Assembly (NCBI GenBank): GCA_011319805.1
Contig: SJRY01000155.1
Coordinates: 1 to 57,170, forward strand
Source: Macrocybe gigantea
Lineage: Eukaryota; Basidiomycota; Agaricomycetes; Agaricales; Callistosporiaceae
DNA: 57,170 bases
Direction: 5' to 3'
Shown: piece after piece, positions 12,546 through 23,236 of the stretch
Numbering within the stretch: the first letter of the stretch is position 1
How the letters are laid out: each line of letters opens with the position of its first letter
Notes under the pieces: model-generated
Database searches by the model: none
Told to the model about the DNA's origin: nothing
Seen by the model: the letters and a program-made list of their open reading frames with translations, nothing else
Translations under genes and position numbers: made by a program

Positions 12546-13203
12546 CTAGTTTTTCACCCTCTCTCCTTCCAATATGTCAAGGTCCATGCTATCCAACGCC
12601 GTACCCATAGTTGCTGTTGGGCCCCAGGAACTTGCTCTCCTCCATCTCTCTATCTTGCATAAGGTAGAGCTTGAAATACCATTGAAGATCTTGCGATAGC
12701 CTTTCGCCTTACCGACTGCCCATGAAAGAGTCTTCCCTGTCCCACTGACCCTCAAAATAATATGATCGATTTCGAGTTCCCCGCTCCCCTCTATTCGAAA
12801 TGAAGCACGTCAAGTTGGACCTTTCATTCCCTCCATCACCAACAGTGCTTCCTTTGCAGTTTTAAATATCGCTCAATGCTGCTACTTGCCCGCGTCCGTA
12901 CTCATCTCCGTACATACGAACTGGCCCGAGATGCACACTATTTAAGATTATAGACAAGACAAACGACCTGAGGGCACTGCCAGGAAGACAGCCTGACAAG
13001 TTAATCAGGTGACTGCAAGCTTCACCAGAGAACCGTACTAAGGGATCAGACTGATCGTCTTCCTGCGCCGAGCTTGTGGAATTGCACCAAGTAGAGGGAC
13101 TCATGGCTGCCATCCGCATTCCCGATCCCACACTGTGTCTCCTCAAGTTACCAATCCGACGATAAATTTGTGGGCATACTCTGCCAGCTCCTAAGGCTAA
13201 CAC
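12546..13203 (-). pseudogene. Unassigned minus-strand coding remnant
   Basis: Two adjacent open segments on the minus strand (13203-12862 and about 12815-12546) look protein-like but cannot be joined cleanly. The first contains EACSHLINLSGCLPG and VHLGPVRMYGDEYGRG; the second contains GELEIDHIILRVSGTG. The alternation of a hydrophobic strand, a glycine turn and GP-G resembles a beta-prism (jacalin-like) lectin, but this is a weak visual resemblance only. A TGA lies in frame just before the second segment and there is no clear start codon, so a decayed or mis-spliced gene is likely. The remaining bases between 12485 and 13324 show nothing else. Confidence 0.25.
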
Positions 13204-13324
13204 TTCCGTAATCTTTTGTATGAGTCAGACTCATTATCAGTCTTCGGGACCCGACGCCAATCTATAAATCATGTATGTAGCAGCAGACTTCTAAACTTCT
13301 CCAGAGATCTGCATACAGATATCG

Positions 13325-14070
13325 ATGAGCTTCATCAATTCGTACAGACCACCGAAGGAAGAGGCCCCTCTCCCTGAGTCGACGGAACCATATGATATCA
13401 ACTTTTGTTGCCCTTTCTCGCCTTTGCTTGAGACAAGGCGCGTCAAGCTCATACCATTCATTCCCTCCATCCACGGCGAAGTGTTCTTCGCAGGCTTCGA
13501 TGCCAATCCCGCGCTAGGCCGCTACATCCCGTGGATTTTCCAACCTACACGGATTTCCACGCTTTCATCGAGGGTTACATACGAACCGATCCGGGGTCGA
13601 TCCTGTTCGCTATCATCGATAAAGCGAAGGAGGATAAAGGTGTAGAGGCCAGCCTCGCTGGGATCATAGGCCTGCTCCACACATCGCAGCATCATCGTGT
13701 GACGGAGATTGGACCGATCATTATCTTGCCAGAGTTTCAACGGTCGTTCGTCGCGACGAACGCGGTTGGGGCCGTGTTGAAGTACTGCCTTGACATTCCA
13801 TCCGAAGGCGGATTGGGTCTGCGACGCGCCGCTTGGACGGCACATCCCGAAAATGCGGCGAGCATCAAGATTGCAGAAAGGATGGGGCTGAAGAGGGAAG
13901 GGCTCATGCGGTGGATGTGGATCATCACACCTGAGAAAGTGGGCAAGGCGTGTCCGAGCAGGGAAAGGGGTGAGGAGCAGGGCAGAGACAGCGTTATGCT
14001 TGCGATCTGTTGGGACGACTGGGAGAGGGGAGCAAAAGAACAAGTGGAGAGGCTGATAGAAAGAGAATAA
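13325..14070 (+). CDS. GNAT-family N-acetyltransferase (RimJ/RimL-like), frame broken
   Basis: Predicted cytosolic acetyltransferase of about 248 residues. The first part (13325 to about 13530) has the RimJ/RimL-like entry segment ETRRVKLIPFIPSIHGEVFF. The second part (from about 13531) has the beta strands and the acetyl-CoA region: IIGLLHTS, EIGPIIILPEFQR, and the signature HPENAASIKIAERMGLKREG, in which Asn and the Ala-Glu-x-Met-Gly-Leu helix bind CoA and close the fold. The substrate is not predictable; such fungal genes often act on small molecules or N-termini. The two parts are in different frames with no GT-AG intron to join them, so one base appears to be missing around 13524-13533. 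No other stop interrupts the ORF. Confidence 0.75.
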
Positions 14071-14200
14071 AGGTCGTCGGGATATCTGAATAGTATACGG
14101 ACACGAAAACATACCCTAGGAATAAACACAGTGGGAATCGCTCTAAAGATACAAGTGCAATAAGAAAGCAAAATCCGATCTACAAGCCATGGAAGGAGTG

Positions 14201-15221
14201 TTAGTGCATGGGGAAGCCATCTTCTCCCATTCTCCCCATGCGTCTCCTCATCTCCGGTGACAGGTTCATAGGCATGCCTTGTATGCCGCCTCCACCGATG
14301 CCTAGGGGTCCCATCGGATGGCCGCCCATTCCAGGTGCAGGGTCCATCATGCCCATGCCTCCCATACCCCCCATAGGTCCCATCCGTATTGGTGAACCGG
14401 TGTCGCCTGGGTAGAATTGACCAGGCTGCATGGGATTGAACGGCGACCCACCATGCGCGCTCGTGTTGTATGGTCCCTGCATCTGCGGTGGCGGCGGTCG
14501 CATGTTGACGTTCATGTTCATGCCCATGCTCATGTTTATATTCGTGGGCGTCGAGGGTGGATAAGGATAATTGATGGGTGGTGCATGGTGTCGGTATTGT
14601 TGGGCGGATGGATCGTGGCCAGGGTGTGCCATTGGCGACATGTGATACTCCCTGTCACTCCGTGGAGTGTGATGCCGCGAATGGGCTTGGGGCGGGTAGT
14701 GCTGCGGCTGATGCGGTACGAGCGGAGGTTGCTGGGAGGCTTGCGACTGTTGTGATTGCTGCTGCTGTTGCTCGTCGGCAGTCTCAGCATCTGTCTGTTT
14801 CTTCACTGCGTCCACCAACGAACTGGGATTATAATACAGATCGGAACCTTGGTCCACAAGAAATCTTCAACGCAGTTCAGAAATGGTGCGAAACCAACTC
14901 GAGAGGATGCCGACTCACTGTTGGGTTCCGACATCCCACTGTGGCCCCCTTTCGGCGCGGGCGGTCATCAACAGAGAATTCCATTCCGAAGCACTTTCCT
15001 GCACAGATTCAAAGCTCCAGCTGACGGACACGCTGAAGCAAGATACGAGCAACACGAACCGCGGCCTGAGCAATGTCAGGTGTGGGATGAACGATCTGAG
15101 TCCGGATTCCTTGTGTGCGAGCGGTCCTCTTTATTGCACCGTCCAACTTTGCACCTATCCGCTGCGAGTTGTGACGAGGCACTTTAATTTTGATGACCTT
15201 GACTGGTCTACCAGGGGCCAT
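14201..15221 (-). CDS. Gln/Met/Gly-rich low-complexity protein, function unknown
   Basis: The C-terminal exon (about 14865-14201) is clear: a segment DLYYNPSSLVDAVKKQ, a polyglutamine/serine tract, a His/Pro-rich part, alternating Asn-Met repeats, and a Gly-Met-Pro-rich tail ending PEMRRRMGRMGEDGFPMH. A middle exon (about 14998-14920) reads SASEWNSLLMTARAERGPQW and joins through a good GTGAGT intron. The first exon is uncertain: ATG 15221 opens a basic segment (GRPVKVIKIKVPRH) joined by a GTTCGT or GTCCGT donor near 15030-15061. Composition resembles transcription co-regulators or RNA-granule proteins, but no known domain was recognised. It is divergent from the coiled-coil gene, with about 100 bases between the proposed starts. 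Confidence 0.6.
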
Positions 15222-15328
15222 TTCTACACAACAGACTTTTCTGTGGCAAGTTCAGCGAAAAGGGAGTTGCTTTGTCAGCAACGTAGGCCACGCCAAACGC
15301 GTCGCCGCTGAAAACCGCGACGAGAAAC

Positions 15329-17404
15329 ATGATACCCCGACGCACTGGGACGCCCACCCGTGCACAAACGCCGTCCATCGATGCGTCTTACCGCTCACAG
15401 ATCGACGACTTGGTACAACGCAACCGCACGCTTGAGCACACCATCAAGAAGCTGACAGCGGAGCTCGATGCGGAGCGCACAAAGGCCAAGAGCAGCGTCG
15501 CCGCGTTGCAGAAGCAATGGCAGGCAGAGCAGCAGGAGTGGCACGAAGGGTGCGATGTTCTGCAATCCTGTCACCGCATTATCCAATCGCGCTACGTCGT
15601 CGAGCTCGAGAAGGAGCGATCGAATGTCCTCGAACAGGTAGAGGTTTCGAGGCTGGAGAGGCTCAAGCGCCTTCAAAGGGACTTTCGGATCACCATGTTC
15701 CAAGTCAGAGAGACGGAACTCGAGGACAAGATTGCTCAGATCGAACACCATCGCGATCGGCTTGTCGACGAGCTGGAGGAACAAATACAATTGTCCGAGC
15801 AGCGGGCAAAGGAGCTCGCGAGTGCCTTGAAAGAGAAAGGCGGCGACGTTGATGAAATCAACAAACAGATGGAGGAACTGGAGGTGCGTTTGTATCTGAA
15901 AGTCAACATGCGCATTGACCAGAGCGTCTCAGAGCCTGCTTTCAGACCTCCAGGCGGAGAATGCGCAACTGCAGGCCTCTGCGGAATCGTTGACCTCGCG
16001 GCTCGAACGCGTTAATCTACAGCTAGAAGGTGCTCGTACGAAAAATGCCGATCTCGAACGCGTCAACGACGAGCTGAAACGCAGCAACGCGGACATTCAA
16101 CGCCAGCTCGACAAGTGGCAAAGTCTCGAAAAACGCGATGGTGCCGAGGTGGAGTCACTGCGGAAGCAGCGCATCCAACTTGAAGTCAAAGTCAACGAAC
16201 TGGAGTCGCGGCTGCAACGACAGACGGACGAGCATTCCAGTCTCTTAGACAAGGAGAAACGGAGAGTGGAGAAACTCAAGGAGACCGTCAGAGAATGGCG
16301 GGTGAGGTGCAGACGTGTTGAAAAAATGGACCTCTAGCTTATTTGCAAAATACAGGAAGAAGCCAACCGGTGTCAGACTGAAGCAGAAGAAGCTGAGGCT
16401 AAAATCGCCACGGCTGAAGAGGAAATTCAAGAGCTGCGTTCTGCTCTTGAGGTGAGGAAAGCAAGACGTCCTTCCCCATCCCCTCAGCAGGTGATGTGCC
16501 CTGGTTGCTGAGAGGAATTCTCTTTTTTATGCTAAACACTACGATCACAGCGAAAGAAAGCTTTCCGTCAGTCTGAGGACGAGGTAGTGGAGGCCATCGA
16601 AACCGAATCACGGACGGCACCTACTGCGAAGAAAGGAAAACCAGGCCCCAAGGCTCGCACACCATCGCCCATAACGGAAGCCAGGGAATCAGGGTCCGAG
16701 GAGCTACCTCAACAAGGCAATTTAAAGAAGCGACGCAAAGCCAGAGGCATCGTGAACAATTCCGATGTGGAAGAGGTCCCCCCTCCACCGAAGCGGCAGA
16801 AAAAAGCTCGGGAAGCCGTGGTGGAGGAATCTGAACAGGAAAGCGACGAACCACGGAAGAAGAGCAAAGGTAAGGCGAAAGCGAAAGCGCGTTCACCGTC
16901 AGAGACAGTCGAGGATGAAATTATGGAAACCGAACCGCCTGTGACGCAACTGAAGAAGCGGAAAGCTCGGGGCGCTGATAAGGCCACACCGTTGACGGCC
17001 AAACCTCGGTCGGTGCAGCTCAAGTCAAAGGCGCAGAGCGAGGCTATGAACGCACGGAAGAAGGGCAAGGCAAATGGTCGCGCTGCAAGTATAGAACCAC
17101 AGGATGCTGCAGATGACGATGATGTCCAGGCGACAGCGCCAAAGAAAAAGAAAAGGAAAATCAATCTCTTCCCCTCTTCTCAGCCCACTGCTTTCGATTT
17201 TACTGCCGAGGTACGATTCACGACTCGTCCTTACAGCCCCCGTCAGATAATAACATTTATCCTCAGGTTAACAATCTTGGGCTCAACATTCCTACAGTAT
17301 TGTCACCTATCAGGGAGACGGAACCAGTTCCGAATAGGTCCACGTCAGGCAGCATGATATTACAGTTAGGTGGCATGTTGAGTAGTTTCACAAGACGGAC
17401 ATGA
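15329..17404 (+). CDS. Coiled-coil nuclear protein, function unknown
   Basis: After a short N-terminus with Thr-Pro sites (TGTPTRAQTPS) comes a long heptad-rich coiled coil over several exons (15329-15882, 15932 to about 16300 and a short exon near 16356-16451). A basic, acidic-patched tail follows, with several nuclear-signal-like clusters (KKRRKARG, PPPKRQKKA, KKKKRKIN) and a conserved-looking C-terminus (LGLNIPTVLSPIRE). Introns are at 15883-15931, about 16301-16355, 16452-16551 and 17209-17266, and the stop is TGA at 17402-17404. The pattern of a rod plus a basic tail with Ser-Pro/Thr-Pro sites fits a structural nuclear, spindle or chromatin protein, but no family was identified. The donor/acceptor choices keep phase throughout. 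Confidence 0.7.
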
Positions 17405-17884
17405 AGAGCTATGTGATGATGAGATTTTGACATATATGCTATAGTATGATCTAGGAATATGTAATGCAGTCATTTTCTGACAACATGGGGGCTGTGACAA
17501 CGAAACTATTGCCGTCAGCATGAAACTCCTCACAACGTGGAACGACCGTGGTCGGAGCGATTAAGGAGGCAGTTCGGTCTCATCCACCACAGAACTTGAG
17601 AAGCACACTGAGGTCATGTTCCATTGACGAAGCAAGACGCTCGCTGAAACAGCAACAGTGTGTGGTGGATGTCAACGGTAAAGAAAAAATCTGGAGAGGT
17701 GCGGCGTAAAAACTATGCACGGCTTTTGCCGAGCCGAACGCGGCACGCTGAACCGAGTGTCCTGATTGCAGGCTGACAACCAAAAATTGCAAGTGCGGAA
17801 TGCCATGCACTGTCGAATCAATCCTTGTCCATTCATAACGTCGCCGGAACGCAACTGAGCCTCCCAACGTGCTCCCTTCTATCA
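17405..17884. other. Intergenic region before the amylase gene
   Basis: No gene was supported. A minus-strand open frame of 131 codons at 17580-17975 overlaps the amylase first exon and has no protein-like features, so it is treated as a shadow. Confidence 0.5.
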
Positions 17885-20461
17885 TGTTTTCTGCGCTGAA
17901 AAGTTGGCTTGCCAATGTCTTCGTGAGCCAGGAGCCCACACCTTCGCTTCTGCGTATGCGTCTTGGCCCAGACAATTACCCTGACAATCCTTTGATGGTA
18001 CGGGCGCCATTTTCTTCATAAAACGTTCTTGAGTGGGAAATTGAGAGTTTCGATGAGCTTCAATTCTTCACATGGGACACGCTGCGCAGAGATATGAGCT
18101 GGTGGAAACACTTGGAATCCGAGATACCAAAATTGGCTGAGCTCGGGTTCACGCAGGTATGGCTTCCACCTCCAAATAAGGCCGCCGCCAAGGTTGGAAT
18201 TTTCTCGGAGACGTATCTTCACACTTGCGAACTGAAGAAAACATTTTGATCAGGATGGAAGAGGTTACGACGCATATGATCTGGTATTTTCCGCGACATA
18301 TCCTGCCCACAACAAACAGAAGCGTTTTGATTGTCTTCGTTCAGTGGGATCTTGGCGAATTCAATCAGAAAGGCACCGTAGCCACTCGCTGGGGTACGAG
18401 AGAAGAATTCCTTCGCGCCTGCGATGTGGCCAAACAACACGGCATCGGCATACTTATCGACGCGGTTCTTAATGTTGGCCCAGCTGCTCTTCCATATCTT
18501 CACCCCCATCACTGATTTATCTCCCCAGCATAAACTTGGCGGAGACCGCACAGAAACTTTCACGGCGGTGCCTGTCAAGGCGCAAGACAGGTTGAAAGAT
18601 GCAGGCCCGGAAAGGGAAATTGAAGTGCGTGCACTTCAAAATATACTTTAAGGATGGTTCTGACTGTCTTTCCAGGGCTGGACCGTATTTGACTTTCCGG
18701 GCAGGGGTTGCAAGGTCTATTCGACTTCTTTTTGGAGTTTTGAGCACCGTGCCTTAGCTAAATTATTCACAGCATAGTCAGATGAAGTGGAACCAATATC
18801 ATTTTTCCGGTGCGTCCGATAATTTTCCTGCTGTCGCGCTCAGGTCTCAAGCGGCTCAGGTTTGGATTGGGACCATAGGACAAGGACGAAAGATATATAC
18901 CGCATTACCGGACCAGGACACAAGGGTTGGTCTAGAAATGTCGATAGCGAACTCGGCAACTATGATTACTTGCTCGGGATAGATGTTAGGACTCCTTGGT
19001 TGCCCTACATTTCTTGGTCCTCATTTATGACTCTACAGATCAACCATAGACATCCAGAGGTCCAGAAAGATCTACTGGACTGGGGGACGTGGATTATACA
19101 AGTCAAGTCATCTCTCATTGTGAAGACAACAAAGTATTGACTTTCTCACAGATAACTGGAGCGGCAGGCTTTAGGCTAGACGCTATGAAGCATATAGATT
19201 ACAAGTTTCTCCTTCGATTTGTACGTCTGTTTCTTGAAGAGCAGCCATAAGCTTTCACGACTCGTTCTCAGATCCGGACAAGCCGAGAACGATGCGGTGA
19301 TCCGAAAATGTTTGCCGTTGGTGGGTTTCTTCTGCAACCCTCATATTATGTTAAGTGTTGACTCGGTGTAGCGGAGTATTGGTCCGGAAAGTGAGTTGTG
19401 ATATACTGTGTCATAGACAGGTGCATAATCCTGCTAGCCTGAAGCTTATACTTCCGTACATATGGCTATTCAAAGGAGAAGTGAGTTCTTCTGCTTATGT
19501 TGCTCCCCTGAGCCAGTGTTAATATGCGTAGACTGCGTTTTTCGATGTGCCGCTTCATATGAACTTCTCTCAAGCCAGCAAGCGGCGCTCTCGCTATGAC
19601 ATGAGAAACATATTCAAAGAGACCATCGTCAACTACAAGCCCAATGAGGCGGTCACTTTTGTTGATAATCATGAGTGAGTGTTAAGCAAGAAGTCACATA
19701 TATTTATGCGATGATACCAACGAATACCAATAGCACGGTGCGCCTTTCAATGAAATATCGAAATCAAGTCTAAAAAGTGCATACATATAGGTTGAGGGCA
19801 AGAGTCTCGAAAGTTGGGTAAGAAGAGCGAACTCAGTGAATCATTTGCTGGCTGGCTTGACGGTTCTCAGGTCGAAGACGGATTCAAGATTCAAGCTTAC
19901 GCCATCATCCTCCTACGAGGCGAAGGTCACCCGTAGGCTGTTTTCATCGATGAATCTGGCATCAAAGAATAATTGGAAATTCTTACAGTTGCGTCTTCTA
20001 CGGCGACCTGTACCCAAATCCCGAATGCTACAATGAACATATTGCGAAGAGCATAACTCGACTGATCGAGGTTCGCAAGAGATATGCTTATGGTCGACTT
20101 CAAGATTATCCCTCCGACAAGAATTGCATTGGCTTTGTCCGATTTGGTGATGAAAACCATCCTGGTTGCGCTGTCATCATCAGTAATAGAGACGAGTTGG
20201 TGTTTCCATCTGAGTATCCCTTGGTCTTGCTGACTGATAGTGATGTGTAGAAACAGCACCCGCATCCACAGTCTGCGCATGCATGTTGGCGAGGTACGTC
20301 TCTTCGCAGCAGCGTAGATAACCCTTTGATTTCTGCCATAGAGGTACGCTGGCACAACTTTCCGTAGTTTCATGGCACAAGATGGTCGGGTGGACATTGA
20401 CAAGGATGGTTGGGGCGACTTTACATGTTTCCCTAATTGCGTTCAAGTTTGGATTCCTTAG
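17885..20461 (+). CDS. Alpha-amylase, glycoside hydrolase family 13 (intracellular, GH13_5-like)
   Basis: Hydrolyses alpha-1,4-glucan; the lack of a convincing signal peptide (MFSALKSWLANVF) suggests a cytosolic enzyme acting on glycogen or maltodextrins. Landmarks in order: LQFFTWDT at the barrel start, TQVWLPPPNKAAA, GYDAYDLWDLGEF, DAVLNHKLGGDRTE (region I), GFRLDAMKH with the Asp nucleophile (region II), AVAEYWSG with the acid/base Glu (region III), FVDNHD with the transition-state Asp (region IV), then the C-terminal beta domain ending FPNCVQVWIP. About nineteen short introns are needed (first 17998-18057) and all joins keep frame. One join requires a 4-base exon at 19734-19737. Exon 18773 to about 18810 (HSQMKWNQYHFSG) is also very short. 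No inactivating change was found. It is tail to tail with a sugar transporter. Confidence 0.92.
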
Positions 20462-20596
20462 TGTATTCCTGTTCCTCTTTACTGCCCGGACTTTTTTTTT
20501 TCGTTACGCATATAGGAAAAACAAGGACAAGTAGATAACGGATGGCAAAGCAACAGGATAAAAATACAGTGCGAGTATACAATGTTCCTCTTTTTG

Positions 20597-23236
20597 TCAT
20601 ATGGCTGTCGCTATCAGCTCCGGTATCAATGACCGTTGTCTGAGTTCGTGATATTCTGCGGTATTGTGGCCTTCTTTCTGATCATACTTCTTGTCAAGGT
20701 TGACGATGTTTCTCTGTTCCATCGTCTGTGTTGCCGCTTCTCCTCCCATGACCATGAGATTATCGGTTTGCTGTTCGCCGTCAAAGATGGCTGCTGTCTC
20801 TTCTAACGTCCTGCCTATTGACAGAACTCATCAATCAGCATTGATTTTGACGATGAATTATAAACGTGATGTACCTTTAGTTTCGACAACATACGTGACG
20901 ACAAACACCAGCTCCACGATCAGCCAGGCGCAGTAAACGATATAGTACCACCACCCAATTCCGTCGATGGCCACCGGGTTTATGAACTGATTGAAGGCAA
21001 CGGTAAGCATCACAGTCAGGTTCTGGGAGAAACCCTTTAGTCTTCACTCGAAAGGCAAAGAGCCATAAACCAGACCATTGCAGCAAACCCTTTCGCCCGT
21101 ATTCTGTAAGGGAGAATTTCCAGGGTATATGCCACCAACATCGGCGTGTAGGCCATGTCATAGAAAAGATAGAAAATAAAAATGAGCGGTATTGTGGCTA
21201 AAGAAAAAAAATTCCTTCAGTCTGGAAAGCGAGGTGACAGGTAGAAGTGCAGACCTTTTGCCGCTGCTTTGTTACCAAGATTATTATACAACGCAATGGT
21301 GATCGTCCATACCCCGAATGCTTTTTAAAACGTTGAATCAGCAATTCAGGGATGAGGAGACAATCAGTCTTACCAGCAAGCATGCCTGATCCACGACACA
21401 TCAGTCTCTACGCAAGGATTAAGATGACACAGCGGTACGCGCATACCTGTGTTGGAGATGATAAAAAGCTTCTTTCGCCCAACCCAGTCGACAAGCAGTG
21501 ACGCGCAAATGGCGACGACGAAGTTGAATACCTGAATCGTTGTGAGCAGATGCAACGTCAAGTAGAAGAAAGCCTAGCTGACTTGTAGGCTACCGTTTAT
21601 GATAGCCTGCACGATAAGAGTCAGCAGAAAATCGACATGTCACCCGTATGTGAATGAAAGGACCTTGGTATCCGTGCTGGTAATTCCAACGCCTTCCAGG
21701 ACAAGGTTGATGTAATATGATACCAAGCCATTGCCACTAGAGTTGCACCATCATACCTCAAATATTGACAGAGAAAGACAGGTCAACCAACCTCCACTGC
21801 GAAAAGATGGCAATAGCAAGGATAATCCTCATGCGCCTCCGGTTTCCTGGCGTAGAAAACAAGGACCTGTAGGATGTGCTTCTATTGATCTCATCCTCCA
21901 TTCGCAAAGCATGTCGGATCTGAGCAATCTCAAAGACCACAAGAGGATCGCGCTCGTCGCTGCCGTTAGCATGATACTTGGCGAGTATATTCGCAGCTTT
22001 TCCCTCCTTGATGGTTCAATTAAGTCGAGGGCAATTCCATCGATAGAGGGTCATTCCGACACGTACATAGCCCTTTGAAACCAGGAACCTCGGACTTTCC
22101 GGTACAAACCTGAATACGACAGAAGCCAAATTAGAATTCAATAGTAGGATTGTATTTGGAGTGGGGCGCGCACCATATCAAGGCAACCTGTATTAGAGGC
22201 AAGACGGCTTGCACAAGAGTCGGTGCACGGAACGACCATATACTGCTGACGGCGCCCTCATAAGACCCGAAGCAAGCCTGGGTGGTGTGAGTTATTCGGA
22301 AGGTGAATGTAAAGGGGATATATATGCACCCAAGCTGAAACAATGCTTCCGAGATACCAACTTGAGTTATACATAGAGGTTATCTTGCCTCGCTGGACAA
22401 GGCATGGGTCGCAACGCAAAAAAGCCAATTTATGAGTGAAACATACCTGAGTCGGATAAGATAGTTCGATTAGCAGCAAAGGAGCCGAATTCGAGCACAT
22501 CTGGAGCCCAATACCCACTGTATAGTTAAAATTTCATTATTGAAACCCACACGACTGAAACGAGAGTGCATTTACTAATTATTCTTGCGCCAACGAATAC
22601 CGGAACGGTTCCAGCAGCCGTTTGCACTGCGATACCGGCCAGCATGACCACGGATCCGATGAAAAGAGCGGATCGGCGGCCAATGCTATCGGCGACATAG
22701 GGAGAGAAGGGCAGGCTCTGAAGAATGCATATTGCTCAGATCAGCGGCGACACGAGGCATCCGAGTTAGATTCCTCAACTATCAAGCAACCAATGCTCTG
22801 CGCTGAATTGATCAAACCTGGCTCCCACCAAGTTAGCACGAAACTCCACTGATTAGCGAGAAGGTTTGATGCGATGCATACCTAGAATCTTTCCCGAAGG
22901 ATGGTGGTAGTAATCTTGCCACGCCGGTATGATCTGTAGACCTAGGGAAAGCGGGAGTTTGTCAAGTTACTGGGAAAAGTGGCGTAGGAAGAGAAAAAGA
23001 TGTTCCGGAAATTATCCGACGAGAGGCGCGTACCGTTTACAAGCGAGGAGTTGAGACCGTTGATCATTGACGACATGAGGGGAAGAATTAGCCATAGATT
23101 AAGTATGAGTATTCCTGTATGACCACGTAAATACGCTTCCCAGCAGCTCTACAAATGCAAGCTACTTGCCTCGGTTTTTCCACCACGGTCCAGTATGGAT
23201 GAAGTCAACGATCGACCAATGCTCTTGCGGCGCCAT
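20597..23236 (-). CDS. MFS sugar transporter (lactose/hexose permease-like)
   Basis: Plasma-membrane sugar porter of the major facilitator superfamily with about 12 membrane helices. Family signatures on the minus strand: INGLNSSLVNGLQIIPAW (end of helix 1), DSIGRRSALFIG (the loop 2-3 G-R-R motif), ELSYPTQRGKITSMYNS (helix 4 side), FVPESPRFLVSKG (the PESPR sugar-porter motif), DWVGRKKLF (the repeat of the GRR motif), LPYRIRAKGFA, and the C-terminal ETKG-TLEETAAIFDG block. Best start is ATG 23236 (MAPQEHWSIVDF). The first intron (23115-23169) then has a GC-AG boundary. Many further introns fit GT-AG, including one inside the AKGFAAM-NLTVML segment. The stop is TGA at 20597-20599. No disabling change was found. 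Its 3' end faces the amylase across about 135 bases. Confidence 0.9.

Noticed and set aside
17580..17975. 131-codon minus-strand open frame
   Set aside because: It overlaps the amylase first exon in antisense and has no domain or splice support.
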